Source: Actimicrobium sp. CCC2.4 (lineage in GTDB: Bacteria; Pseudomonadota; Gammaproteobacteria; Burkholderiales; Burkholderiaceae_D). From it: a DNA stretch of 64,000 nt. The stretch's first letter is position 1, and each line of letters begins with the position of its first letter. The position numbers and the translations under genes are program-made. Location of the stretch: positions 1 through 64,000 of the forward strand of contig NZ_CP133777.1 in NCBI RefSeq assembly GCF_034347385.1, written 5' to 3'. Shown here piece after piece: positions 14,078-23,067 of the stretch. The notes below the pieces were generated by a model. It saw nothing but the letters and a program-made list of their open reading frames with translations. It searched no databases and was not told where the DNA came from.

Positions 14078-15895
14078 GCTCAGCCAGGCACGCCGTAATT
14101 TAACCGCGGCGGCTGGCTTGTCGAGCAGCGACAAACTGCTGGCCGGCGCATCATCGAGTGCCAGCTTTACGCTAAACGTCATCAGCTCGTCGCGCCGGAA
14201 TGCATGTACTTCCACCTTGTCCCCCGCCCGATAACGACGCAGCAAATCCGCCAGATTGGTGGCATTGACGCGCAAGCCGTCGATGGCGACAAGTACATCT
14301 CCCGCCGACATCCCTGCCCGATGCGCCACGCCTTTTTCATAGACGCTGGCGAGCTTGCAATCATTGCCGTCGCGCGCAGTCCGTGCGCCCAACGCCACCA
14401 CGCCCGGGGCCTTCTTCGCGGCGAACATCACACCGAATGGCGCGAGCACATCGGCCAGCGGCAAGTCGCTGGTACCGCGCACCGCACGGTCGAGCAAACG
14501 CTTGAGCTTCAGGCCGGTGGCTTCATCGATCAGCGCCTCGACCTCGGCTTCGGTGACGCCACGGCCGGTCTCAAAGAAGTCACGGCCATAGCGCTGCCAC
14601 AACAAGCGCATCACGTCATCGAGTGACTTCTTGCCGGCGGTGCCGGCACGGATGGTCAGGTCCAGCGTCAGCGCCACCAGCGAGCCCTTGGTGTAATAAC
14701 TGACGATCGCGTTCGGCGCGTTTTCGTCCTGCCGGTAGTATTTGATCCACGCATCGAAGCTCGATTCCGCCACCGATTGCTTGCTGCGACCGCTGCCGCG
14801 CAGCACGCTGTCGATGGTCTTGCCAAGCAGCGTGAAATACGCGGCATCATCGATGACGCCGCTGCGCACCAGCATCAGGTCATCGTAATAACTGGTAAAG
14901 CCTTCGAACAGCCACAGCAGCGAGGTATAGCTTTCGCTGGCCAGCGCATACGGTGCGAAAGCAGCCGGCTTGATGCGCTTGACGTTCCAGGTATGGAAAT
15001 ACTCGTGGCTGCACAGCCCGAGAAAAGTCCGGTAGCCGTCGCTCAGTTCCGGTTGGCCAAGCACCGGCAGGTCGGCGCGCTTGCAGATCAGCGCCGTCGA
15101 CGCGCGATGTTCAAGCCCGCCGTAGCCATCGCCGACCGCCAGCGTCATGAACAGGTAACGCGCCATCGGCGCGCGTTTGGATTCCGGCTCGAACAGGGCG
15201 ATCTGCGCTTCGCAAATCCGGGTCAGGTCGGTTTGCAAACGCGCCATGTCGAGGTTCGGCACATTGCCGGTGATGACGATATCGTGCGGTACGCCGTGCG
15301 CGACAAACGTCGCCAGTGCGAAGGTGCCGAGCTCGACCGGATGATCGATCAGCTCGTCATAGTTGGCTGCGACATAGGTACCGAAACCCAGTCGTGCGGC
15401 GTCGAGTTCCGGCAGTGCGGTGGCCACGCGCCAGTGCTTGCAAGCGACGTCATCCGGCTTGACGATATCGACCACGTGCGGCACGGCATCCTGCCCGGCC
15501 ACTTGCAGGAACACGCTGGTGCCATTGAAAAATCCGTGGGTCTGGTCCAGATGCGCGGCGCGCACCGACAGGTCCCACGCATAGACGTCGTAGCTGACGA
15601 CCAGCGCACCGCTGCAGGCGGCGGCTTGCCAGCTGTGCTTGTCGCACTTGCGCAGGACGACTTTCTTGCCGCCCGAAGTGGCGCGGATCTGCACGATGTT
15701 GCGGGCGAATTCGCGGATCATGTAGCTGCCCGGAATCCACGCCGGCAGGCTCAGCAACTGGCCGGCCGGATCGGGCCGGGCGATCGTCAGCGTGACCTCG
15801 AACAGGTGAGCAGCGAGGTCGCGCGCGACGATGGTGTAATGAATCGGATGGGTCACATGGTTGGTCACATCATTGGTCACATCAGCTCCTGACAT
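14066..15895 (-). CDS. M61 family metallopeptidase with PDZ domain
   Basis: 609 residues with the M61 (glycyl aminopeptidase) layout. An N-terminal beta domain precedes the zinc site HEYFH (297-301) followed by TWNVKRIKP; the third ligand is likely Glu331 in LFEGFTSYY; a C-terminal PDZ domain lies around 500-590. No signal peptide is seen, suggesting cytoplasmic location. The start overlaps the DUF3429 gene stop by 14 bases, implying coupling. The N-terminus contains a three-copy 12-base DNA repeat (VTN-type residues), so the true start could be a little downstream. Substrate unknown. Confidence 0.9.
   Translation of the reverse strand: MSGADVTNDVTNHVTHPIHYTIVARDLAAHLFEVTLTIARPDPAGQLLSLPAWIPGSYMIREFARNIVQIRATSGGKKVVLRKCDKHSWQAAACSGALVVSYDVYAWDLSVRAAHLDQTHGFFNGTSVFLQVAGQDAVPHVVDIVKPDDVACKHWRVATALPELDAARLGFGTYVAANYDELIDHPVELGTFALATFVAHGVPHDIVITGNVPNLDMARLQTDLTRICEAQIALFEPESKRAPMARYLFMTLAVGDGYGGLEHRASTALICKRADLPVLGQPELSDGYRTFLGLCSHEYFHTWNVKRIKPAAFAPYALASESYTSLLWLFEGFTSYYDDLMLVRSGVIDDAAYFTLLGKTIDSVLRGSGRSKQSVAESSFDAWIKYYRQDENAPNAIVSYYTKGSLVALTLDLTIRAGTAGKKSLDDVMRLLWQRYGRDFFETGRGVTEAEVEALIDEATGLKLKRLLDRAVRGTSDLPLADVLAPFGVMFAAKKAPGVVALGARTARDGNDCKLASVYEKGVAHRAGMSAGDVLVAIDGLRVNATNLADLLRRYRAGDKVEVHAFRRDELMTFSVKLALDDAPASSLSLLDKPAAAVKLRRAWLSSGK
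15850..15885 (-). repeat. three-copy 12-base tandem repeat in the M61 N-terminus
   Basis: GGTCACAT recurs at 15850, 15862 and 15874 with exact 12-base spacing, encoding the VTN-D/H-VTN-H-VTH run at residues 6-16. Copy-number changes would stay in frame. Confidence 0.75.
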
Positions 15896-16343
15896 TGGCA
15901 GCGAGGAAGGTCACGACCAATGCCGTGACGACCACGCAAGTAAGTTTGAAACGCAGACCGATAAACCAATCCGGAATGCCATACCACTGGTACAAGCGCT
16001 TGTCGATCTGGTAGGCCGCAATGAAGCCGGCCATCAGCACGGCAAAGCCCAGGCCGATCTCGATGCGCGACGCCAGCAACGCAATGAGCGACGGCGTCAC
16101 GCCCCAGATCAGGGATCGCTTGGTCTGAGCGATAGTCAGCAGGTTGCAGGTCAGCGCGGCTCCCCAGTGAATGCCGCCGAGGAAGGACAGGATCGCAATG
16201 CCGTACGCGAGCTGGGCCTTGACCAGATAGCCCAGCCAATCCGGATGGACCAGCCAGCAACCGAGCGACAGTAATACGAACGGAATCAGGCCAGCCATGC
16301 CGAGCCGGAATGCCAGCCGCTGGTTAAAAAAATTTATGTTCAT
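15882..16343 (-). CDS. DUF3429 family inner membrane protein
   Basis: 153 residues, mostly hydrophobic, with about five membrane helices (near 16-33, 42-63, 77-92, 95-112 and 131-149). The segment FLGGIHWG with nearby basic residues is typical of the DUF3429 family, whose function is not known. It is directly upstream of and overlaps the M61 peptidase, so the pair are probably co-expressed. I cannot propose a specific role. Confidence 0.82.
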   Translation of the reverse strand: MNINFFNQRLAFRLGMAGLIPFVLLSLGCWLVHPDWLGYLVKAQLAYGIAILSFLGGIHWGAALTCNLLTIAQTKRSLIWGVTPSLIALLASRIEIGLGFAVLMAGFIAAYQIDKRLYQWYGIPDWFIGLRFKLTCVVVTALVVTFLAANVRS

Positions 16344-16397
16344 TCAGGAAGTTTCCGGGTGAAGAGGGACAAACCAACTCGTGCAGGTGTAACGCAT

Positions 16398-16976
16398 TCA
16401 GCCCGCTTTTTTCAGATCGTCGGGCGTGTCGATGTCAAACAGAATACCGGGATCATCGACTTCGACCTCGACCACCGGATGCACTCTGACGACCTCGCGC
16501 GCACCCTGATCGCCATGCATGTCCAGCAATGCCTGCTGGTGCAGGCGACTGAATCCGACCGGATTGCCGCGCCGTCCCTGATGCACCGGGACTGCGATAT
16601 CGGCACCGTCGCGAATTGCGGCGTCGAGCGCTGCGATGGTCGATGACTTCACGTGCGGCATGTCGGCCAGCGCCACGATCCAGCCCGGCGCAGCGGCGCT
16701 GCTGCGCACCCCGTGCGCCAGCGTGTGCCCCATGCCGGCAGCGGCGTCGGCGCAGCAACTGGTAGCAAAGCCCGACTGATGCAGCAAGTTCATCAGCCGC
16801 AGTGCATCCGGATGCACTACCACCAGCGTGCTGGTCAGGGCCTGCGCCAGACGCTGCGCCGAACGCAGCGCCACATGCTCGCCCTGCGGCAGGATTTGCA
16901 GTAGTTTGTTCTGCAAGCCGCTCGGATCGAAACGACGGCCGCGGCCGGCCGCGAGCAAAAGTCCGGTGCAATGCAT
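16398..16976 (-). CDS. MocA/MobA-like molybdenum cofactor nucleotidyltransferase
   Basis: 192 residues of a GT-A nucleotidyltransferase. The N-terminus has LLLAAGRGRRF followed by a conserved lysine (QNKLL), the nucleotide-binding signature. The middle has ALADMPHV, and the C-terminus DIDTPDDL. It lies 12 bases after a molybdenum hydroxylase subunit of the xanthine dehydrogenase family, so the likely role is adding CMP to molybdopterin (MocA-type) for that enzyme. MobA-like GMP transfer is the alternative. Confidence 0.85.
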   Translation of the reverse strand: MHCTGLLLAAGRGRRFDPSGLQNKLLQILPQGEHVALRSAQRLAQALTSTLVVVHPDALRLMNLLHQSGFATSCCADAAAGMGHTLAHGVRSSAAAPGWIVALADMPHVKSSTIAALDAAIRDGADIAVPVHQGRRGNPVGFSRLHQQALLDMHGDQGAREVVRVHPVVEVEVDDPGILFDIDTPDDLKKAG

Positions 16977-16988
16977 GAGCGCGCTCCG

Positions 16989-19234
16989 TCAGGTCAGGTC
17001 GAACGGCAGCTTGCGCAAGCGCTTGCCACTGAGCCTGGCGAGCGCATTAGCAAAAGCCGGTGCCAGTGGCGGCAAGCCGGGTTCGCCCATGCCGGTCGGT
17101 GCATCGCCGGAAGCAACGATATGCACAGCCACCTTTGGCATGTCAGGCATGCGTGCAACCAGATAATCATTGAAGTTGTTTTGCTGGACCACGCCATCCT
17201 TGAGCGTCACTGCCGCGCCGGCCAATGTGGTGCCCAATCCCATCAGGATCGCGCCCTGCACTTGCGCTTCGATGGTCAGCGGATTGACAGCGAGGTTGCA
17301 GTGCACGCCGGCGGTGACTGAATGCAGCTTCGGCTTACCCTCGGTCAGCGACGCCACGACAACGTAGGCGACGACCGAGTTGAACGATTCATGCAGCGCC
17401 ACGCCCCAGGCCTGACCTGCCGGCAGCTTGGCCTTGCCGTAACCTGACCTGGCTACCGCCAGGTCGAGTGCGGCCAGATGGCGCGGATGTTTGTCGCCAA
17501 TGAGCTTCTTGCGATAGGCCACCGGATCGGTACCGGCGATCTGGGCGGCTTCATCGATCAGCGTTTCCATCACGAAGGCGGTGTGGGTCGAACCGACCGA
17601 GCGCCACCACAGCACCGGTACGTTGGCCTTGACGTTGTGAACCGACAGCTTCATCGGCAACGCATACGGTGCGCCCATGCCTTCGGTCATCGTGGAGTCC
17701 ACGCCATCCTTGACTGCAAAGGCTTCGAACGCCGTTCCGATCATGATCGACTGGCTGACGATGGTGTGGTTCCAGGCCACGATGTCGCCGTTGTCATCGA
17801 GGCCGATTTCGGCGCGATGGACTGTCGCAGGACGGTAATAACCACCCTTGATATCATCCTCGCGGCTCCAGATCACCTTCACCGGGCTGGTTTTTCCGGC
17901 TGCTTTCCAGACCTTGGCGACCTGCACCGCTTCGACGATGAAGTCCGAAGTCGGCACGCCGCGCCGGCCGAAACCACCGCCGGCCATCATTGTGTTTACC
18001 GTGACCTGCCCGACCTTCAGCCCGGCTGTACGCGCAATAGCCGCCTGGTCGACGGTCTGGAACTGGGTGCCGGCCCAGACCGTGCATGCGTCGGCCTTCA
18101 GATCGACGATGCAGTTCAATGGCTCCATAGGCGCGTGCGCCAGATACGGAAACTCATAGTCCGCCGTGATTTTTTCGGTGCCGCTGCGAGCTTGCCGATG
18201 TCGGCCTTGATCGCGACGAGACCGGGCTGTTGTGCCAACTCCTTGTAAGCAAGCAGTTGCCGGTCGCTGCTGATTTTTTCGAGGCCGCTGGTATCCCAGT
18301 CGATGACTAACGCATCGCGCCCGGTCTTGGCCGGCCAGTAACCGTCGGCGATCACGACCACACCACTGCCGCCGCGATCGGTCGGCACTTCCAGCACGGC
18401 CAGCACGCCCTTGACGGCCAGCGCCTTGGTTGCATCGAATTTACCGACCTTGCCGCCAAAGACCGGCGGCCGCGCCACCACGGCCACCTTCATGCCGGGC
18501 ACGCTGGCGTCAATGCCGAACACTTGCCCGCCTGTTGACTTTGCGCGGGCGTCGATGCGTGGCGTCGGCTTGCCAATCCGCTTGAAATTTTTCGGGTCTT
18601 TGAGCACCACTTTCTCCGGCATCGGCAGCTTCATTGCCGCGTCGGCCAACGCGCCGTAGCTTGCTTTCTTGCCGCCGGGGCCGATCACGACGCCGTCGGC
18701 CGTGCTGCATCGGGCCGGCTCGACTTGCCATTGTTGAGCGGCGGCTGCGATCAGCATCGCCCGCGCGGTCGCGCCGATTTCACGGTATTGCGTATACGAG
18801 TGGGCGATGGTGCCGGAGCCGCCGGTCATTTGCATGCCGAACGCCGGGTCCTTGAAGACCTCGGCAGCCGGTGCCAGCTCGCTGCGCACCAGGGTCCAGT
18901 CGCAATCGAGTTCTTCGGCAATCAGCATCGGCAGACTGGTATTGACGCCCTGGCCGAATTCGAGCCGGTTGACGGCTACGGTGATGGTGTTGTCGGGAGC
19001 AATCCGCAAAAAGGCGTTGGGCGCGTACACCGCCTTCGGTGCCTGTGCATTGGCCATCTTGTTCATGCCTGGCACGAAAAAGCCGAGCAGCAAACCGCCG
19101 CCAACGACACTGGACGCCTTCATGAAATGACGACGCGAGATGTGGCTTGATGCGTAGCTTGGTGCGTGACTCGTTGCGTGGCTTGATACGCCGGCGCCAT
19201 TAGCGGCAACCTGGTTTATCCATTCGGTACGCAT
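16989..19234 (-). pseudogene. molybdopterin-binding subunit of a periplasmic isoquinoline 1-oxidoreductase-type hydroxylase, frameshifted
   Basis: Two consecutive frames together make a full large subunit (about 748 residues if repaired). The 5' part (19234 to 18116) has a twin-arginine leader (SRRHFMK, Arg34-35, then a hydrophobic stretch). The 3' part (18128 to 16989) has GGGFGRRG and the C-terminal GMGEPG bearing the usual catalytic Glu. The frame breaks in a run of six T (18170-18175). One more T restores ITADYEFPYLAHAPMEP across the joint. Either the gene is inactivated or this is a homopolymer sequencing error. Start 19234 is chosen because GGAG precedes it and it follows the 2Fe-2S gene by 25 bases. 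Confidence 0.85.
19142..19189 (-). repeat. four-copy degenerate 12-base tandem repeat in the Tat leader
   Basis: Four 12-base units follow one another (19142, 19154, 19166, 19178): GTGGCTTGATGC, GTAGCTTGGTGC, GTGACTCGTTGC, GTGGCTTGATAC. They encode the Ser/His/Ala-rich SHATSHAPSYASSH region just before the twin arginines of the molybdenum hydroxylase large subunit. Confidence 0.8.
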
Positions 19235-19259
19235 GTGATTCTCCGGAAAGTGGCAAGGC

Positions 19260-19718
19260 TCAGGCCAGCGTTTTTGAGGCGTCCTTGATCGCAGCGCGGA
19301 TGCGCTGATAGGTGCCGCAGCGGCAGATATTGCCACTCATGGCGGCATCGATATCGGCATCGGAAGGCGATTTGTTGGACCGCAGCAAGGCAGTCGCTGT
19401 CATGACCTGGCCGCTCTGGCAGTAACCGCATTGCGGCACGTCGAGTTTGACCCAGGCATCCTGCACCGCCTTGCCGACCTTGTCCGCCTGCATGGCTTCG
19501 ATGGTGGTGATTTTTGCTCCGGTGGCAACCGAAATCGGCGTGACGCACGAGCGGATTGGCTGACCGTTGAGGTGCACGGTACACGCACCGCACAGTGCAG
19601 CGCCACAACCGAACTTGGTACCGGTCATGTTGAGGTTATCCCGCAGCGCCCACAGAATTGGGGTGGAAGGATCGGCATCGACCTGCATGTCTTTGCCGTT
19701 GATATTGAGTGTGACCAT
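19260..19718 (-). CDS. 2Fe-2S subunit of the isoquinoline 1-oxidoreductase-type hydroxylase
   Basis: 152 residues with two [2Fe-2S] sites. The plant-type ferredoxin site uses Cys38, 43, 46 and 58 (FGCGAALCGAC). The second helical domain uses Cys97, 100, 132 and 134 (PQCGYCQSG and NICRCGTY). It passes electrons from the molybdenum centre. No FAD subunit is encoded nearby, as in two-subunit aldehyde or isoquinoline oxidoreductases that reduce cytochromes. It has no signal of its own and is presumably co-exported with the Tat-tagged partner. First gene of a three-gene cassette. Confidence 0.92.
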   Translation of the reverse strand: MVTLNINGKDMQVDADPSTPILWALRDNLNMTGTKFGCGAALCGACTVHLNGQPIRSCVTPISVATGAKITTIEAMQADKVGKAVQDAWVKLDVPQCGYCQSGQVMTATALLRSNKSPSDADIDAAMSGNICRCGTYQRIRAAIKDASKTLA

Positions 19719-19840
19719 GGAGTGCTCCGTATGGTGAAGGCGTTCTTGCGCTGGATCCGCATGTTGATCGGCTGAAATATAACGGATTTCAATAGGGACC
19801 GTGCAATGTGCCCGCCCCCTATTTGCCTGCGCGAACCAGA

Positions 19841-20557
19841 TTACTGCGTGGCGAGCTTGGCTTCGAACGCCTTGACATCCATCGCGCCGGGAACCCGGCT
19901 GCCGTCGGCAAAGAAGATCGTCGGGGTTCCCGTGATACGCAGTTTCTGGCCGAGCGCCAGCACTTTGTCATTCGGCGTGGTGCAAGCGGCCGGCGCTGCG
20001 GCGGCTTCCTTGCCCCTCAACATCCAGTCATCCCAGGCCTTGTTACGATCCGCTGCGCACCAGACATTCTTGGCCTTCACACCCGAGTCTTCAGACAGGA
20101 TGTTGTACAAGAAGGTGTACACCGTCACGTTATCCACGCCTTGCAAGGTTTGCCGGAAACGCTTGCAGTATCCGCAGTTCGGATCCTCGAACACCGCAAT
20201 GACGCGCTTGCCATCGCCCTTGACCGATTTGATCGCCATCTCCAGCGGCAGGTCGGCAAACTTGATGCGGCTGACTTCGTCGACGCGCGACTTGGTCAGG
20301 TCCTTGAAGGTCTTGCTGTCCATCACGCGACCGACGAACAAGTAGTTGGCTTGTTCGTCGGTGTACAGGATGTCACCGCCGACGTGCAACTCATACAGCC
20401 CGCCATAAGGTGTCTTGCGAACGGATTCGACAACGGCACCGTCGCCGAGGCGCGGCTCGATCAGCTTCTTGATTTTGGCTTCCTGCGGCGTTTCGGCGCA
20501 GGCAACAAGTGTCGACAGAGCCAGCGAAACAGCGAGTACGGACTTATAAAGTTTCAT
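19841..20557 (-). CDS. dsbC: DsbC-type periplasmic thiol:disulfide interchange protein
   Basis: 238 residues from the ATG at 20557 (start MKLYKSVLAV). A 15-residue longer form from an upstream codon would bury the signal peptide. An N-terminal signal precedes the dimerisation domain (about 25-85) and a thioredoxin domain with active site CGYC (128-131). It isomerises wrong disulfides in the periplasm. The signal ends LVAC, which fits a lipobox (Cys20), so it may be membrane-anchored. It lies 41 bases after a UbiH-family gene on the same strand. Confidence 0.9.
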   Translation of the reverse strand: MKLYKSVLAVSLALSTLVACAETPQEAKIKKLIEPRLGDGAVVESVRKTPYGGLYELHVGGDILYTDEQANYLFVGRVMDSKTFKDLTKSRVDEVSRIKFADLPLEMAIKSVKGDGKRVIAVFEDPNCGYCKRFRQTLQGVDNVTVYTFLYNILSEDSGVKAKNVWCAADRNKAWDDWMLRGKEAAAAPAACTTPNDKVLALGQKLRITGTPTIFFADGSRVPGAMDVKAFEAKLATQ

Positions 20558-20598
20558 GCAATGATTTCCAGAAATGGGGTTAGAGACGCGAGCACCGC

Positions 20599-21792
20599 TC
20601 ACTTGATGCCCCCTGCGGCGTGGGACATCAGACGTCTTTTTATGACCGGCAACTTATTGAGCAAGTTCAATCCTAGATTACGGACTATACGCAGCGGTTC
20701 GAACTGGCTTGAAAACAAGCGTTGCAGTCCATCGGTGGCGATCTGCATCATCAGCACTTCTTCCTTGCGCGAACGGGCATAAGCGGCGAGCAGGCGGGCG
20801 TCGCCGCAATCGCGCCGGGCATCAGCGCCCAACAAGGCGCGCAATAGCGCAGCGACATCACCGAAACCCAGGTTCATGCCATGTCCGGCCAGCGGATGCA
20901 CGGCGTGGGCGGCATCGCCCAGAAGCGCAATACGCGGGGCAACAAACTGATGTGCACGGATCAGTGCAAGCGGAATCGCCTGTACCCGTTCAGGCTGCAT
21001 CGGCTGCAGCTGACCAAACGGCTGCCCGGGCAATGCCGTCAGGCGCGCGGCCAGTTGCGACGGCGACTCGGTCATCAGCGTTGCTGCCAGCGCATCCGGT
21101 GCCGACCAGACCAGCGAAACGCGCTGCCCTGCCAGCGGCAGCAAGGCAATGATCCCTTCGGTCGCCGTGAACCACTGGTAAGCCACGCCCTGATGGGCAA
21201 CACTGCACTCGAAGTTGCTGACGACGGCGCGTTGTTCGTAAGGGCGATAGTCGATGCCGATATCGGCATGGTTGCGTACCCAGGAATGGGCTCCATCGGC
21301 ACCGATCACCAGCGCCGCCGTCAAGTGGCTGCCATCGACCAGGTCGATACGGGCCGCATCGGCCGCGACATGCAAGGCCGAGGCCGAGCCGGTGACCAGC
21401 GTGACATCCCGCGAAAAGCGCAACGCCGCGTCCAGCGCCTGGTCCAGATTGCGGTGCTCGACAATCCAGGCCAGCGCGGCGACATGCGCGCCATACGCAT
21501 CGAACTCGATCTTGCCGGCATGATCGCCATCACCGATGACCACCATCCCGTCGACGGCAGCCACACGATCGGCATCGAGCGCATCCCACACCTTCAGCGA
21601 GGTCAGCACATCGCGCGCGACATCGTTCAATGCATAGACCCGCAAGTCCCAGGCCGCTGACGCTGATGCCGCTTTCGCCGCTGGCGAAGGCGGCGGACAG
21701 AGCAAAGCAACCCGGTATCCCGCCTGCGCCAAGCCGAGCGCCGTGGTTTTTCCTATGGTGCCGTTGCCGATAACGCAAATGTCGGTGTGCAT
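20599..21792 (-). CDS. UbiH/UbiF/VisC-family FAD monooxygenase
   Basis: 397 residues with the three FAD signatures of the family: an N-terminal Rossmann VIGNGTIGKT, the mid-protein IGADGAHSWVR (DG motif), and LLGDAAHAVHPLAGHGMNLGFGD. Members hydroxylate the ubiquinone ring or are less defined VisC paralogues. Which ring position this one acts on cannot be told without comparing it with the organism's other copies. Start ATG at 21792. Confidence 0.88.
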   Translation of the reverse strand: MHTDICVIGNGTIGKTTALGLAQAGYRVALLCPPPSPAAKAASASAAWDLRVYALNDVARDVLTSLKVWDALDADRVAAVDGMVVIGDGDHAGKIEFDAYGAHVAALAWIVEHRNLDQALDAALRFSRDVTLVTGSASALHVAADAARIDLVDGSHLTAALVIGADGAHSWVRNHADIGIDYRPYEQRAVVSNFECSVAHQGVAYQWFTATEGIIALLPLAGQRVSLVWSAPDALAATLMTESPSQLAARLTALPGQPFGQLQPMQPERVQAIPLALIRAHQFVAPRIALLGDAAHAVHPLAGHGMNLGFGDVAALLRALLGADARRDCGDARLLAAYARSRKEEVLMMQIATDGLQRLFSSQFEPLRIVRNLGLNLLNKLPVIKRRLMSHAAGGIK

Positions 21793-21874
21793 GTGATTCG
21801 ATCAAAAGAAGTGGGGATGGAAATGCCTGGGGCAGATTATAGCGGCTGGTCAAAATTTAGATTCCCCCTCCAGC

Positions 21875-21902
21875 TTGCAAAATCCAAAAGAGTTGCTATA
21901 CT
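21875..21902 (+). promoter_or_regulatory. promoter of tRNA-Phe
   Basis: TTGCAA (21875-21880), a 16-base spacer and TATACT (21897-21902) sit 11 bases before the tRNA, so transcription would start within a few bases of the mature 5' end. Confidence 0.7.
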
Positions 21903-21912
21903 TGCGCCCCTT

Positions 21913-21988
21913 GGCCTGGTAGCTCAGTCGGTAGAGCAGAGGATTGAAAATCCTTGTGTCGGTGGTTCGATTCCGCCCCGGGCCACCA
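21913..21988 (+). tRNA. tRNA-Phe (anticodon GAA)
   Basis: A 76-base cloverleaf with acceptor arms GGCCTGG/CCGGGCC, anticodon loop TTGAAAA (anticodon GAA), T-loop GGTTCGATTCC and an encoded CCA. It has its own promoter and terminator. Confidence 0.97.
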
Positions 21989-21996
21989 AGAACAGC

Positions 21997-22036
21997 AGCC
22001 TCCGGAAAGCAATTTCCGGAGGCTTTTTGTTTTTTT
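21997..22036 (+). terminator. rho-independent terminator of tRNA-Phe
   Basis: A perfect 12-pair stem (AGCCTCCGGAAA / TTTCCGGAGGCT) with a GCAA loop is followed by TTTTGTTTTTTT. Confidence 0.93.
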
Positions 22037-22044
22037 ACCTTCTG

Positions 22045-22074
22045 CAAAAAATGTCCGCCTGCCTGCAGGCGGAC
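22045..22074 (-). terminator. rho-independent terminator of dienelactone hydrolase
   Basis: On the reverse strand the 9-pair stem GTCCGCCTG / CAGGCGGAC is followed by ATTTTTTGC. It lies 15 bases past the stop of the dienelactone hydrolase gene. Confidence 0.85.
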
Positions 22075-22088
22075 AACTCTCACTCTGC

Positions 22089-22784
22089 TCAGTACGCCTT
22101 GGCCAGAAACGACAATGACAAGCCATGCGCCAGCGACGAGGTCTTCTGGTCGTAAGCAGGACGCTCCCAGCAATTAAATCCGTGATCGACATCCGGATAC
22201 ACCTCGATGACCGCCGTTTTCACATCGGCAAACGCGTTCTGGACCGACTTCACTGCGGCGGCCGAAATGTAGTGATCCTTTTCTGCAAAATGGATCAGGA
22301 TCGGGCAGATCACTTTGTCGACCAGGTTCAGGTGTTCTTCGATGGAGCCCGGGTAATAACAGACCGCCGCATCGACACCGGCGTTGGCAGCACTGAGATA
22401 GGACAGCAAGCCACCCATACAATAACCGAGCGAAGCCACCTTACCGTTACATTGCGGCAATGCGCGTAATGCACTGACCGTGGTCGTCAAATCCTGAATC
22501 GCCAGCGGGAAGTCCGTGTTTTGCATGAAGCCGATTGCCGCACCAAAATCACTCTCGGTGTAGCCAAGATCCACCCCCGCTTGCTGACGCCAGAACAGGT
22601 CCGGCGCAAGCACCACATAACCGTCCAGCGCGTATTGGTCTGCCACTGCCTTGATATGGTCATTGACACCGAAAATTTCCTGGATCAGGACGATGCCCGG
22701 ACCGGTTCCGGTCGGCGGCAATGCCAGATAGCCCTGGAAGGTTTTTCCGTCGTGGCTTGCAATATCGATCATTTGAGATGTCAT
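22089..22784 (-). CDS. dienelactone hydrolase family protein
   Basis: 231 residues from the ATG at 22784 (MTSQMIDI); a 14-residue longer form is possible but lacks support. It is an alpha/beta hydrolase with the dienelactone hydrolase layout. Glu36 lies in IQEIFG, the nucleophile Cys122 in GYCMGG, an Asp in EKDHYIS and a His in DVDHGF. The family opens 4-carboxymethylenebutenolide, but many members act on other lactones or esters. No aromatic degradation genes are adjacent, so the substrate is unknown. Confidence 0.88.
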   Translation of the reverse strand: MTSQMIDIASHDGKTFQGYLALPPTGTGPGIVLIQEIFGVNDHIKAVADQYALDGYVVLAPDLFWRQQAGVDLGYTESDFGAAIGFMQNTDFPLAIQDLTTTVSALRALPQCNGKVASLGYCMGGLLSYLSAANAGVDAAVCYYPGSIEEHLNLVDKVICPILIHFAEKDHYISAAAVKSVQNAFADVKTAVIEVYPDVDHGFNCWERPAYDQKTSSLAHGLSLSFLAKAY

Positions 22785-23067
22785 GGTGTCATTTCTTTCA
22801 AGAAGAGGGAAAGGTACTAAGAACATGAACCGCCCACTGCGCAGACGGCAACCTGATGGGAAGACAAAATGCTCACAGCACGGGTTCTGCCGCGCGTGAA
22901 GTCTAGGGTATCCGCACTATTTGTGCTGTAGCGGCGGGTCCTAAGCCCTCGCGCAGCAAAACAATATTTTTATATAGCAACTATTTGACGCGTCCTGTAG
23001 GATCTTTGAGGGAACTACCAACCCTTAGTCATGCATCCGTACTCCGCTGGTCGGACCGTCCGGCTTC

